In this document: piece by piece, positions 1 through 12,779 of the stretch | How the letters are laid out: every line of letters begins with the position of its first letter | Position numbering within the stretch: the stretch's first letter is position 1 | Source of the DNA: Brachionus manjavacas | Taxonomy: Eukaryota > Rotifera > Eurotatoria > Ploima > Brachionidae | NCBI GenBank assembly: GCA_019054805.1 | Contig: JAHQIY010000001.1 | Coordinates: 10,554,501-10,618,500, forward strand | Direction of reading: 5' to 3' | Length of the DNA stretch: 64,000 bases | The notes under the pieces: generated by a model | Told to the model about the DNA's origin: nothing | Seen by the model: only the letters and a program-made list of their open reading frames with translations | The model's database searches: none | Position numbers and translations under genes: made by a program

Positions 1-1
1 C

Positions 2-397
2 TCTTGCACTTTAGTTTGGTTAGCAAAAGAATTAGTTAATAGCACAAATATAAATTCTAATAGTTCTGTTGAAAATTGTCTAAAGAATTTTGATGAGCTA
101 TTTAAAAAATGTTCATTTGACACAAAAATTAGCGAATGTTACCCAGAGAGTACAACAACAACAACAACCACAACTACAACTGCAACGACTAATTTAGTGT
201 CATTTTCTACAGAGCAAACTATTACTAATACAGTGCCTTTGAAAAAAGAAAATGCTTGGTCTATAATTCCGGCAACCATTGGCATAATTGGTATTCTGCT
301 TTTTATACCCTTTATAGGATATTATTTTTATTATGAAAGACGAAAAAATTTAAGAAAAAAATATCCTCATGAAAAAGAAAATGTAAATACTCTTTAA
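2..397 (+). CDS. C-terminal part of a single-pass membrane protein with Thr-rich stalk
   Basis: The reading frame is open from base 2 to the stop at 395-397, so this is the last exon (or part of it) of a gene that begins before the window. The visible 131 residues have, in order, a segment with four Cys and Asn-X-Ser/Thr sites, a run of ten Thr (bases 152-181), a Ser/Thr-rich stalk, one hydrophobic segment (about bases 266-325, containing IIGILLFIPFIGYYF) and a short basic cytoplasmic tail (ERRKNLRKKY). This is the layout of a type I surface protein with a likely O-glycosylated stalk, extracellular domain first. The extracellular family cannot be named from this piece. An AATAAA lies at about 430. 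The mucin-like gene at 48494-49452 has a similar stalk-membrane-tail design. Confidence 0.75.
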   Translation, partial: SCTLVWLAKELVNSTNINSNSSVENCLKNFDELFKKCSFDTKISECYPESTTTTTTTTTTATTNLVSFSTEQTITNTVPLKKENAWSIIPATIGIIGILLFIPFIGYYFYYERRKNLRKKYPHEKENVNTL

Positions 398-2151
398 TTG
401 ATTAAAACTATCAAACTTATTTATTACTAAATAAAATTTATTTAAATTTAAAAGTATATTTTTAATGTATGTTTCATTTTAGAAAAAAATTTTTAATCAA
501 CATGAATATTTCTTTAATTTAGTGTCTAAGAAAAATAATTGAGAAAAGAATACCATTATGTTTTAAGTTTTAACTCTAAATTTTAATTTTTAATGGTAAA
601 ATTTATACTAATTAATGACTTAACCTGGCATGATACAGTATGGTGCCGCTTATGGTCCAGTTTTCAGTCGTGACCATTAGGACTGTGTCGTTTTTTAAAA
701 AATACCCACCGTAAATTTCAATTTATTTAGGAACAACTTGGGATTATAATAAAAACTATCAAGAGAAAAAGAAAGTTGAAGCAAAAAATGATCAAAAACT
801 ATTTTTAAAAAAAGGTTTTATTTTTGTATTTTTTTACTATAAATTTAATCTTGGTAGCAATGGCGTAGCTATATGAGGCAAAGTACGGTTCGCCATGCCT
901 TCAAAGATTAACCACAGGTGGCGCCTTATCTAAATAAATTTCTGTTGAGTAAATATCAAGTTGTGTCCATTTAAAATGTGACATGGATTTTTTTTTCTAT
1001 GGATATTGGGTTAATAGATGACAAAGAAATCAAGCCAAGTCTTTGAAGGAAATAATAAATTAGATTATGTTTAAAAAAAAAAATATATCCCTGTTTGAGA
1101 AAGTCCTTAATGAATTGATTTAAAATTATTTTATTTTATTAAAAATATAATTTGAACCAACGAATTAACTCTGGAAGTTCGAAATAGATCTTATTCTTTA
1201 TTTTTAATTTGATGAAAAAAATTTTGAAACAAATGTTATAAAGACTTAATTAACTTTTAAGTTTAATTTTATTAAATAAAATTTTTGTTTTTAAAACTCA
1301 GAGTACTATTCAAAACCAATAACATAAAAACTTGTTTCCTTATATAAAAAAGTTTTTTATGGTATATTTTAAGATGCCAATTTCCTAAACATCTTCTGAA
1401 AGAAGTTTTTCATATTTTGAGAGATTAAAACGTGGCTCAGAAATTCAATACACAAGACTTGGTCTCAGATTTGGCTATTTAAGATTAGAGTTGGTTAAAA
1501 GTCCGAAATTAAAATCAAATAATTAACTAAAATTAAATTATTTTTTTTTCTCTTTTAAAGTTCGGACTAGAACTTTAATTAATGATTTTTTAGTGACGAA
1601 ATTTATATTTAAATTTTCCCCGTTCCATGCAGTCATGATCATAGTCACATGAATTTTTTTCCGCTTCAGGTGGATATTGTGGAGGCCTAGTTAAAGTTCA
1701 AGTCACTAAAATTAAAGCTCGGAATTTAAAAAAATAAAAAGTTAAATAAATAATATTATTTTTATGGTCCAGATTTTTTATCTTTAATTAATTAATAATT
1801 AATTAAAAAAAATTAATTTCTTATAAAATCCATACTTAAATTAAAAAAAAATATTCCCCTAAAAAGATCCGTTCCCAAACTGTTTAGCCATATCTGTCTT
1901 TATTTCTTCTTGGTAGTAAAGCTCATACCAACAGATCAAAACGCATTCTGGCCAACTTTTAAAAAGTTCATCGTATAAATTTCCTAAATTTAAAATTCAA
2001 AATTTTGATTACATAGTTTAGCAGAGATTAAATATCGAAAAGAAAAAAAAAATAGTTTCCATGGAAACTTATTAATTCTAACTTTTGAAATAAATACATT
2101 TTAGACGTTTTATTTAAAACATAGATCAATTTTGTATGCCAATATACGATA
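398..2151. other. Intergenic, AT-rich, no gene seen
   Basis: About 1.75 kb between two plus-strand genes. Two islands of more balanced composition (about 625-715 and 850-935) interrupt the AT-rich background and look like decayed repeats, but neither shows a protein or RNA I can name. No convincing ORF or TIR/TSD pair was found. Confidence 0.5.
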
Positions 2152-5100
2152 ATGTCAACTAATAGTCGATCAGATACCAAACTTACAAAAAGAGAAAGAG
2201 GAAAGAAAAAAACAGATGATATTGGTAAACTTAGTCCGACTCATAGCGAAATCGAAGAGAAAATCACCTTTAAAGCAATCGATGGCGAGGACATACAAAA
2301 ATTGGCCATCAAAGAAGAAGAATTGCAGAAAGTAAATTTTCATTTAATTTTCATTAAATTTTTAATAATCTTATCTAAATTCAAAAGCTCAGAAGATCCA
2401 AATCAAAGCAAATTGAAGAAAAGCAAAGAGAGGTGATTGTAAAAAAAGCAAATAAAAATGCATATCCCACCAAAGAGTAATCAATAATTTTCTTAATTAC
2501 GTGTAAGTATTTAATAAATTTAAGAGTCCAAGTTGCAAAATTGGCTCCGGAAAGACCAGTAAAACCCATTGATACTTCCGAAAACCTAGGAATGCGCTTT
2601 GATAGAGATGGAAATTGTATTCCGTACAGTATACTCGGAACTGTTGAAGAGTATTTGCAAGAGTCGGTTGCTAATGGAAAACCGATTGATTTAAGTTATG
2701 GTCCTGCCGACTCGGATAAACCTAGTGCTGACTTATACTTGGAAGAAACAGATTCAAACGTTTCACTGAACAAGAAATTCAAGCCAAATCTTAATGGAGA
2801 TCTGGGCGAAAATGCTTTGAACAATTGGAACGAAAAAATGAGCGAAAGAAAATATACTCAAGACCATATATCAAGTATCTATATTTTTTTTCACTTTGAT
2901 TTATTAAAGGTAATTATTGATAGAATTAAAAAAGAAAATGAGTAAAATTGGTACCTTTTTAAACTTTTATAGATATTTGGGGAAATTAGGGCTAGCATGA
3001 ATATTTCGCCGTAATGTGCTTTTTATTTTAGTTTAATAGAATGGTGTTGTGAATTTTAGTCAGGCAAAAACAGACAAAAGATAAAGAAAACAATTTTTCT
3101 TTAAAGTTGTTATTGGTATTTGCTTGTAACAAGATTCACAGTACCAAAATTGTCCTAATTGAACTTAAAAATGGATCGAAAAATTAACCTGAAATAGAAA
3201 AAATTTGGAAAAAAATTTTTGGAAGTCCTTAATTGAAGAAATTATTAGTTAAGCTATTTAAGTATTTGCTTTGATAAATAAAATTCATTTCAATCAAGCA
3301 TCATTTAATTTTTGTTTTATTCTAAATTAATTATTTTATTAATTCAATATTTTAGAGATAACAATAAAATATTTAAAAGAAAAATATTTGATTATTTATT
3401 CGGGAATTTATTGATTTAAACTTAAAATAATAATTAAATTTTTTTAAAATCAGTATTTGATTGTTTGAAATCGTTGATTTAAAAATTAAAAAATAAAGGT
3501 CTATTTACTTTTTGCGATAAAAAATTTAATCCAATTTTTCTGAGAAAAAAAAACTAATTGAATGACAAATAAACTAATTAAGCTGTCATCACTTTTAAAA
3601 ATTGTCTATTTTAATTGTCTCATTTATTTCATTTTAACTTATTTTACTTTTACGTTATCTTTACTTTACATTTTTATTTTATTTTTTATTGATATTTAAT
3701 TTTTTTTATTAATCTGAAGGAGCTTTAGCTTGGCACAGATAAAAAAATAAATAAAAGGTTTATTGCCTGACAAAAATTTAAAAATTGGTTTAAAAATTAA
3801 AGTTTAAGTAAAACTAACTTTTTTTCTAGGTTTTTAAACAGTTGATTTACTTGGTCTCCCTTATTTTCACGGTAAATCTACATCATTTTACTAATCAACT
3901 ACTAGTGTTTTGTGAGATTTTCTGTCTTCTTAGTTATTATTAAATTTTTTTATATAATTTAGGCGAGCAACTTCCTCAGGCTTATCCGAGCGATAAAAAG
4001 CTCTCTTTTTAGTCTGCTTGCTCAGAATTTTTATTTGAAGAATAGAGAATTTAAATGTATAAAAGGATAGAATGAGTTTAAAAAAAAATGTTTTAAAATC
4101 AAGTGGTTATCTTTTTAATTCTTAAATAAAAAAAATATGGGATGTTTTAATTTAACCAAGTATAAAATGCTTAATAAAACCAAGTCGTCGCTATTAAATA
4201 AATTTTTTTAAATGTTTTTTCGCAACTTGTATTAATACTGGCGCCAAAAATGTGGTGTTCTTCTACATCTAGTAATTTGTGATAATAATAAAAAACTTTA
4301 AGTACGTGTCAATGTTTAAGGCATTGTGTCTAGCATTCCAAGTCCGGATTTTAGTGACAATTTTTTTTTTATTTTACGAAAAAATAAAACAACTTAGTCT
4401 ACATTTAGTTGACAAAAAAAATTGTCCATTAAAAACTATAAAATTACATAATTTTAATTTTGGGCCTGAAAAAATCTAATTAATTAAATTTAAAGAAAAT
4501 TTTATATTTTTTGATGATAATTGTCTTAAGTGGAAACAAAAGAAAATATTAGAAAACAGTCCATTTTTAAGATAATAACTGTACGCTTGCTTTCCTACCA
4601 ATTTTCCAGATTTAATTGAAAAAATAAACTATTTAATTAATTTAAGAAATGGTGCACCGATCGATTGATGGATTGGTAATGAATCAATCCGATAAAGTCC
4701 AGCAATACAACGAAATCAAGACACTAATAGATCGAACCTTGCCTTTGGTAGAACATGGCAAAGGATGTAAGTGGATAGGGAAAAATTAAAATTTTTAAAT
4801 AAAAAACTTTTATCAATTAAAGATAGATTGGGAAGTGAATTTTGGAATCAACCCTTAAGAATTGGCAACGATGAGACGGGACTATTGTAATTGTGAAAAC
4901 TTAATTTTTTGATTAAGCCTAATCTGTTTATTAAAGCACAACTTTAAAAAAATCTGAACAAGGAATATTACCACCGATTGAGCACATTGCCAAACCATTG
5001 ACAATTCTTAAGGAGTCTGACTTTAGATTATCACAACCACCTGTTTCGCATTATCCTTGGCATGAGTCAAAATATTTAAATCAACGCTTGAAACAATTGG

Positions 5101-7887
5101 ATCCTTTGATAACTGAATTAGTCCCACACAGACCGCAATTTTCTCGGCTAGAGCTGGTCGGCAAAAATCCATTCAAACCACAAGAGCCAGAGTCCGAGCA
5201 AAGTGACAAAAACGATTCAAAATCAGACTATATCGTTATCGACGATACTTGGATTAACAAAAATATTGTCAATCAGGAAAACAAAGAAAACACGAACAAT
5301 CCTTATTTTCTGTCCCAAGAACAGGAACAAGAAGTTTTAGCTGATCATCCAGATGTGGTCCAGGCTCCTATATTCGGACCTTGTATTGTTTTTGGGGGTC
5401 AAACAGCAGATTGGACTGGAAATGACGTAGAAAATGCTGGTCTTATAGCTCTCGAAAGTCGGCTCAATTTTGAAACCAAAGCTGGAAAGCGTGTCTTGGC
5501 CACTTTTGAAATTCTTAACATTGGCACTACTTCAATCTATTATGATTGGAGAAAACTTCCCGATTTGAACCCTTTCGAAATGAACAACCAAAAAGTCCAA
5601 AGGTTCTATTTCGATACTAGATCAAGTTAACTTTTAATAAAATATCTGTTATCTTTTATTTATCTAATTGATTTAGATGTAATTATGCCTGGAGATTCCC
5701 TAAAAATCCATATTGTGTTTAAATCAAACATTGGTGGCATATTTACTGAAAGATGGGAATTCGTGACACATCCCAGACTCTTGAGTGCCGCAAGTCTTGT
5801 TCTAACACTCAGAGGAGTTGCTGTTCAAGAAGACAAATTTAAAAAAAATCGAATTTTGCTGGAAGTAAATCAAAATTTTTTCATGTTCCGACCTTTGGTT
5901 CTAGTATTAGTCCACCTAAATTTTGGGGAAAAAAGCTTAAATAACATTAGGGAAATTTTTTTTTTTATTTTTTTTATCAAAAATCTCATTATTTAAATCA
6001 AATTCTATTCTGTCTAATTTTTTGTTATTTTTTTTAAAAATTATTCTGAATTTTGGACTTATTGTCAATGAAATCAGTAAAAGCCATTAGGAGCAAAAAA
6101 ATGAAAAAGAGTCAATTCTTTTTAATAGAAGAATATAAAGAAAAAATTTCGCTATGAGATAAAGGATATACTTGATAAAATGTGCTTTAATTTTTAACTA
6201 CTAACCTTTATGTACTCTTTTCCTTTAATGGAAAAAAATTAAATTTAAATGCTTTTCTTAAATAATCTCTACGAATTTTTTTCTTGAACCTGATCAGTTA
6301 CCGTGACTTTAATGTACTTTATGACATATAATCCCCAAAAAATATAGTCCTAGTATTTTATCTCTTATGCATTTTTTTAAAATCAAATTAAAAAAAAAAA
6401 TTTAAAAACTATCTATTTTTTATGAACCCGATTCCTTAAATCGTGGCCTCTCCCCGGACCCTTTATCCTTCCATCGAATTTAACTAAATCTCAATTTTTA
6501 TTTTAGGGTGAGTTTTCTTAACTAAAATTATATCTTTTTTTTTAAATATTTTTATTATCTAAACATATTGAATAAAGAATACACAAAGTAGATTTATTGT
6601 TAAATAAAGATGCATGCTAGATTTTTTGCTTCTTTGACAATAAATGAAAATTTTGATAAATTTGTTAAAAAGTAAAAAAGATAATTCTTTTTACCTGATT
6701 TAATGGGACTTAAGATCGGAACATAAGTGTGAAATTTTAAAAATAATAAACTTTTATCAACTAAAGAAAAAACTATTCTCAAGAGAAGCTGAATTAATTG
6801 CCAGCCACATAGTTGACCTTTTATTGTCTGGAGTCCGCACTCCGGACCGATGTGTCACACCAGAGCGGGCCTACATGACTGAAGAAGACTTGTTTATCGA
6901 AAATAATCCTCAATTTTTCTACGATCATGAAACTGTTGATGATTTGAAAAAACTTTACTTGGAACTGTTTGATGAGAACGAGCGCCAAATGCACCAAAAT
7001 GAATGGAATCTATCAATTAATGATCTAAAAAGGATGATTCTATTTCAAGATGATCCGGATGACACCAACAAGCAGAATTTGTTATTTAGGCTAAATTTTT
7101 TAGTTGAAAAGATAAGTTTTCCGGCTTACATTCCTGAAAATTCGACTTTGTACACCGCTTGCTATGACATCTTGTGTTCAGCTATTGATGAGATATGCAG
7201 TGATTTAAACAATTTAAGATACAATCTAAATCTCCCGATTGAATTAGGCGATGAAATTTATCCTTTGGTCGACGAAAGTGATTTTTTTTATTTAATTTTC
7301 TTTTAATTTCTTTCTTTAAAATTATCTTTTCAGATGAAAGAAAATATGAAGAGTGGAAAAAAGAATTTGAAGTGTTTAAACAAAATGAATGTAAGTATTC
7401 GAATTTTTTCATCGAGAGATTATTGATGTTTAAAATTTATCATGTTTAAGTGGAGAAGAAAAATCGACTAGAAAAAGAAAAGGGTAAAGAGATTAAAGGA
7501 AAGAAAGGTGGAACTGCGCAAGGAGATAAGAAAGATGACAAGAAAAAAGATGATAAAAAAAAGACTACTCCGACGCCTGCTGCTGGTAGTAAATCTCGAA
7601 TTAGCCGCATGGAAACTTCGCGTTCAACTTCACAGGCTCAAGACAAAATCGAAGAAAGAATCAAAACTCCTGTAGTATTGACTGATAGACAAATAAAGAA
7701 CAAAACCATATTTAGTGAAAAAGCTTATCTTGATGTCTATCAAATATTATGCAAGACAATTGATAATATTGAAAATATGTTTAATGAAAATTTTTCAAAA
7801 CAGGACGATTTTAAGATTCTAGAAAACTTTATTATTCAAAAACAGTGCATCAATCTGATTCCAACAAATTCAGATTTTATTGATTAA
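2152..7887 (+). CDS. MYCBPAP: MYCBP-associated protein (MYCBPAP), complete 10-exon gene
   Basis: Exons by phase-consistent GT-AG junctions: 2152-2331, 2388-2476, 2525-2874, 4647-4766, 4823-4886, 4937-5625, 5677-5864, 6767-7277, 7334-7390, 7451-7887; 2685 nt, 894 residues, close to the roughly 950 of the human protein. Family signatures are clear: RFDRDGNCIPYSILGTVEEY in exon 3, LGSEFWNQPLRIGNDETGL across exons 4-6, then the core FGGQTADWTGNDVENAG, an ASPM/MSP-like beta domain with FEILNIGTTSIYYDW and MPGDSLKIHIVFKSN. The C-terminus is a Lys/Asp-rich low-complexity stretch then a helical tail ending NSDFID. In other animals the protein binds AMY-1/MYCBP and belongs to the motile cilium/sperm axoneme; that role is inferred here. 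Most introns are 48-60 bp, but introns 3 (1772 bp, with a LINE tail) and 7 (902 bp) are long. AATAAA follows the stop. Confidence 0.93.
3690..3760 (+). repeat. LINE 3'-end tail in MYCBPAP intron 3
   Basis: Contains AATCTGAAGGAGCTTTAGC, then TTGGCACAGATAAA and an (AAATA)n-like tail. The same signature marks the 3' end of the antisense LINE at 33790-35450 and recurs elsewhere in the window. It reads as a severely 5'-truncated non-LTR retrotransposon copy in the sense orientation of the host gene. Confidence 0.6.
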
Positions 7888-9144
7888 TTTTTATTTAAAT
7901 AAATTTTAATGATTCAGTTTTTTCAAAAACTTTTTTATTAATAAGAATTTAAATTTTTTTTAATTAAAAATTAAGAAATTCAATTTTGTTATATCGTAGA
8001 ATTACAAACCATAAATTTTCGAGATGATAAATATATCCTCTGAAAATAATAAAAAATGAGTTAAGATAAAATAAAATAATTCATCTTCAAATAATTTAAT
8101 TTTTAAAAACGCCGTTATATTTATTAAAGGTAAACAGTTTACAGTAAGATATAGTAGTTTATTTTTCATTTAGATTATACATTATGTATTATTATTGATT
8201 ATACATTAAGTTTCAATTTGGTTTAATAAAACAAAGTCAAATTTCAATTTTTTTTTAAAGAATAATTGCATAAATATTTTTTTTGTTCTATCATTTTCAA
8301 AAATTTTTTAAATTAGAAAATATTCGGTGACCATATGAAATATAAAATATTGATGATGGTCCCTTAATTCATGATATGACCAGTAATAGTCACTAATAAT
8401 CTAATAATTTATTTCAAACACTGAAGCTGGTAAGAAATGAAAATTTTTTCTAAATTTATTTTAATGTTTGATTTATTTTTATTTGATCTTAATTCTATTG
8501 CAATACCTTTTAAAGTATCCGATCCACGGTTTGAATTTTTATTAGAGAAATTTCTATGAATTCCTAATTAAGATTACAAAATATCATTAAGTTTTAAAAT
8601 TTTAAAGTATTATCTATTGCATAAGTAGGTATTTGTGTTGACTCAAAATAAAATCTAATCCTAAAATAGACCTTTATTTTTCTTAGACAATTTATAAATT
8701 TATTTTATTTTTAAAAAATATTTTTTCCAATTAAAAAAAAGAAAAATCTTATGATTATTTCCAAAATCAAATTTTTTAAAATAATTCAAGCTCTAAAAAT
8801 TTCGATTGCATTAAAAAATATGCTGCATGTATTGTCTCTCTAAATTGATAACAAATTTGATACTTTTTTCGATTCAGTTAAAATTTATAAAAAGTGTAAA
8901 TAGTTATTTAATCAAAAGTGTTTTTATTAAAAAAAAATTTTAAAAAAGATTTTAATCAATTAAAAAATTAAAATAAAATAAGACTTCAAGTTGAATAATT
9001 TTATTTATTGAAAAATGCGTGTAAAAAGTTCTTTAAAATACTTAGTTCAATATAAATTAATAATTGTAAGTTATGAAGTAAAATACATCATTTAAGTTAT
9101 GAGTTTTAAATATTTAAAAATCTTTTTTAAAAAAAAATAAGAAA
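7888..9144. other. Convergent intergenic spacer
   Basis: AT-rich DNA between the 3' ends of MYCBPAP (+) and the secreted-protein gene (-). It holds an AATAAA just after the MYCBPAP stop; otherwise only short homopolymer runs. No ORF, structured RNA or repeat pair was recognised. Confidence 0.5.
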
Positions 9145-9753
9145 TTAGTCTTCCATTACTCTAGCAAATTCAAGGAAATCAGTGATTAATTTTCCAACCT
9201 TTTGCAGTTTCTCGGAGTCTTTCATCATCAAAACATGAATATTTTCTTTGTTATCAGATACAGCCTGACTTATTATAAGAGGAATTCTTCGTTTAATTCT
9301 TTGCTCAAATTTCTTTACGATTCTTCTAACTACCATTTTTTCTTCGTAAGTTAAAGTTTTGCTTGCTTCACGAAGTCTATCATTGAATTCACATAACTGC
9401 AAAAGACGATCTCCTTCACCAAGCATTAATCTTCCGTTAATTTCCATTCGTAGGCCAAACAATTCTTTAATCTTTTCTAATAGTTCTGGCGATTTTTCCT
9501 TCAAATTTTTTATTTCTTCAGAATCAATAACCATTGCTGCAGTGTGCATTATTTCCAACCTTAAATATTGATTTATGCTGTGCAAAGTCTTGGCAATGGT
9601 TAGTTGTCCTTCTGGTGAAAAATCGGCAATTATTGCAGTTATATTCTTTTCTAAACCACATATGTCAGGAAATTTTGATTCCATTTCCTCAAGGGTCATG
9701 TCTCCTTGAGAAGAGTTGAGAAAAAAAAATAATACCAAAATAAATTTTAACAT
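9145..9753 (-). CDS. Small secreted all-helical protein, family unknown
   Basis: Single-exon ORF of 202 residues starting at ATG 9753-9751. The first 17 residues (MLKFILVLFFFLNSSQG) look like a cleavable signal peptide, so the mature product of about 185 residues is probably secreted. It is rich in charged, helix-favouring residues, with two Cys (in DICGLEK and LLQLCEFN) that could pair, and basic patches RRIVKKFEQRIKRR. There is no second membrane segment or GPI signal. I do not recognise a family. Small helical secreted proteins are common lineage-specific genes, and that is the most I can say. Long ORF, signal peptide and codon regularity argue that it is real. Confidence 0.7.
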   Translation of the reverse strand: MLKFILVLFFFLNSSQGDMTLEEMESKFPDICGLEKNITAIIADFSPEGQLTIAKTLHSINQYLRLEIMHTAAMVIDSEEIKNLKEKSPELLEKIKELFGLRMEINGRLMLGEGDRLLQLCEFNDRLREASKTLTYEEKMVVRRIVKKFEQRIKRRIPLIISQAVSDNKENIHVLMMKDSEKLQKVGKLITDFLEFARVMED

Positions 9754-10245
9754 TTTTAGATTTTTTAATTAAAATTTCAGTATTTTTAGCATACTTTTAT
9801 ATATTTGGAAATGTTAATATTTGATCAAGAAATTTAAAATAAATCATTTTGTAAATAATTCCATTGTGACAAAACAAAATTAGATAATTAATATTTAAAT
9901 TTTGTTTAAGCAGTTAAGATTTTTGAATTTACAAATTTTGAATTATGATTTTCTTTTGTGTTATGCAAATATCATGTTTTTGTCCTTCAACTAGACTTTT
10001 AGTGACTCAAGTAATTATAATTGTTAAATTTTAATTAATCAAAGAATAGAGCTAAAATCAAACCAATTTAATCACTACTGAAACCAAATTAATATTTTTT
10101 ATTTAAATTTAGAATTTTAGAGATTATTTTCTGACAATGAAAATTGTATTTGAGTTAAATCTATTGAATAGAAAAAGGATTTTTTGATGACATTAAGATT
10201 ATTTTTCTGCTCCAAAATAAAAACAAAAAATGATTTCAAATTTAA

Positions 10246-10955
10246 CACCTTGATTAATAATAACAGGAGATCTGCGGAGCAAGGCTAGACGTAACCTCGC
10301 TATGGTAGCTGTCTGGTTTTACATAGAATAATTAAAAGTTAATATCTTGTAGTTATACAATTAAAAAACTTAAAAAAAACACTATAAAATGATACTAAAG
10401 TAAAGTTTTCGGTTATTTCATTTTTAAATAATTATCCAGCTGGTTTTTAAAGCTATTCTTCGAATGTGCGTTGATTAACTCGGCAGACAGCTCATTCCAA
10501 CGGTTCACTACTCTATTTGTCATAAAGTAGCTCTGCTTTTGATGATGACCTCGAATACCACATGCTGGACCTTCGCTTGTCAGTGAGTTACTTTTTCAAG
10601 TCTGGTTATGCCATACTACCGACCTAAAATAATTCTTGATCTTAAAAATTCTATAAGATCGCCTCTTTCACGTTTCATTTTTAAGGTGGTAATTTCTAAT
10701 TTTGCTAATCTTTGCTCGTATTCAAGATTTCTTAATTCATAAACCAATTTTATTGCTCTTCTTTGTACCTTTTCGAGTATTTTTATTTCATTTTTTGTAT
10801 AAAGGTTTCAAGCAGCAACAGTGTACTTTAAGTGCAGTCTCACGAAAGCTACATACAGTTGCCTGAAAGTGATGATTGACCAGCACTTGAATACTTGGTT
10901 GAGTTGTCCCAAAATTAAAGTAGCTTTTTTTGCAGCTTGTAATACTTGTTTGACA
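10246..10955 (-). mobile_element. Degenerate CR1/Jockey-type LINE, C-terminal end plus 3' tail
   Basis: Reading the minus strand from about 10950 gives a broken version of the post-RT end of a non-LTR retrotransposon ORF2: a YVAFVRLHLKYTVAA-like segment, then EKVQRRAIKLVYELRNLEYE and LEITTLKMKRERGDLIEFLR, the usual 'EkVQRRAT..LR.L.YEERL..L.L.SL..RR.RGDLI' block. Stops and frame shifts interrupt it. Downstream on the minus strand, about 10246-10330, an AGCTACCATAG-bearing 3' end finishes in a short TTATTATTA tail. No endonuclease or complete RT domain remains. Confidence 0.75.
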
Positions 10956-10969
10956 AAATGGATTAAAAA

Positions 10970-11062
10970 AAAATAAAAGTCTTTGACTCGGACTTTAAAA
11001 AATAAAAAGTCCGCACTTGGATTTGACTTGAGACTTGTGACTTTAAAACAACTCTACCAAAA
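10970..11062. repeat. Remnant of a hAT-type MITE (TTGACTT family)
   Basis: GACTTGAGACTTGTGACTTTA followed by AAACAACTCTA resembles the right end of the MITEs at 43235-43750 and 63150-63497. The partner terminus is missing or unrecognisable, so this is an older fragment. Confidence 0.45.
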
Positions 11063-11965
11063 ACCAACATTAAAAAAAATTAATTTTTTTTTAATAAATA
11101 ATTTAATACCATATAAATTATTGTATATGTGGTTGAAACTTTAAATTTGTTCGTAAAATGGGAAAAATGTAAAAATTAAATTTTTGACTAGGAAGAAAAA
11201 AATTGCATAATAACTTGTCATTTCGACTATATTCATATGTCATTTCGACATGAACAAAGAATGGAAATGGAAAACGTCATGGCACCTAATCTCTCGAATA
11301 AAGCAACATTAACGACTTAAATTTTCTCATCATTTTTAAATCTGACTGATACAGAGTGCTGCTCCCCATTACATGTTGTGTCGAAGGCTTTTCCAAGGTC
11401 ATAGAATACTGATTCTGTAAGTTCTTCTTTTTTTAAAGTTGGTTATAACTACTTGGTTAAGCCTAAGAATTTGATCTTGAGTAAGCTTATCGTAGATTGT
11501 GTTTTCGGCAGAGCATCTTCTTTTTCGGTCCAATTGTTAAGTTTTTGATTTATTATTTTCAAGTCAATTACTGATACGGGCAATCAGTGATATTTTAAGA
11601 TTTATTATGAGTTTGATTTAAAGTTTTTCTAAAATTGCTTGGTTAATTTCCTAAATTCTACTTTATAGTATACATTTTTTCCTTGGTTTTGTTTTTTTTA
11701 AATGACATGTATTTTATGATAATGAAAAATTAATGATTTGACTTAAAATATAAAAAGAATTATATTTGTTTTCACACAATAGGTAAATTTTTTTAAAAAG
11801 ATTTAAAAATTAATAAAAAGAAAAAATAAATTAATTTTTTTGATCTTTTTGCTCGAATTTGCAGTTGACTAGAACTAACTAAAATTGGATTTTCAGCATC
11901 TTCTTAAGTGGGCATTTTAGAAATAATGGGTTGTTTCTCAGACTGATTGTTTTGGTCTTCTTCTA

Positions 11966-12062
11966 TTTAATAATAATAATAATAATAATAATAAAGAGCT
12001 CCAGCAAGCGAGCTTGCGGAAATGGCTTACTCAGCCATCTATGGTAGCTAATTGCGAAAAAT
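11966..12062 (-). repeat. LINE 3' end with (ATT)n tail
   Basis: An (AAT)n run from about 11966 to 11994 abuts GAGCTCCAGCAAGCGAGC and CTATGGTAGCTAATTG. Read on the minus strand, this is AGCTACCATAG ... GAGCTC followed by (ATT)n, the same layout as the 3' end of the LINE fragment at 10246-10330. The microsatellite is therefore probably a retrotransposon tail rather than an independent repeat. Confidence 0.5.
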
Positions 12063-12339
12063 TCGAGAGATAAATTAAGGAACTACAATAAAAGTTACAG
12101 AGACGAAACTGAGGTACAAGACGATTACGAGAGATTATACAGATTGATGAGTTAAGTAGATTTAAAGTAATTCAAAAAATTTCTCATTAATAAGAAATTA
12201 ATAAAAAATAAATTAAATAATGGCACAATAGCATAAAAAACTGATAAGAGATGAGTAATAACATATATGGGTACAATTGATTAAGAAAAAAGAATTTATA
12301 GAGACATTACAGATATTACATAAGATTATTTGAACTATA

Positions 12340-12660
12340 AAAATTGATATGTCTAAATTTCTAACCTTAACCCCTATGATTGAAGATATAAAAGAACGTT
12401 GTGACTCAAAGTTAAATTTAATTAAAATATTGTCAAACAAAAAACTAAAACAGTTAAAGGTCTCTAATTGACTTTTTGAGTTGTGCGAGAGATATGTTAG
12501 AGTGGGACTGAGCTATTCTGTTCTATTAATAACCAGACTGGTAGAAGAGTACATGAAGGGTTTCGAATCAAGATTCATCGAATACCTGACTCCATTGTAC
12601 CTTACTATTTCTTCTCATTTCCCTAAAACTTCAGTTTTGGAAACATGTATCACTTGAAAC
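12340..12660 (+). mobile_element. Degenerate LINE ORF2 fragment, same family as the LINE at 33790-35450
   Basis: Plus-strand translation gives PMIEDIKERCDSKLNLIKIL followed by SNKK, closely matching the RT thumb segment ([20 protein letters not shown]) of the minus-strand LINE at 34222-34431. Downstream, VRVGLSYSVLLI and EEYMKGFESRFIEYLTPLY continue it, with stops. Only the region just past the RT domain survives. Confidence 0.6.
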
Positions 12661-12779
12661 TTTAAATTTTAATCTATCCTTTTTTCTCTTTACTTTTTCC
12701 TTTTAAATTTATTTTATTTAATTTTATTCTTTACAAAGAAGAAGGCCAGTGGTAGACGGAGAAAAAGAGACTACGAGGT

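Noticed and set aside
2875..2945. Continuation of MYCBPAP exon 3 to the stop at 2943-2945
   Set aside because: Family conservation resumes at 4647 (SKMVHRSIDGLVMNQS) in phase with a donor at 2875.
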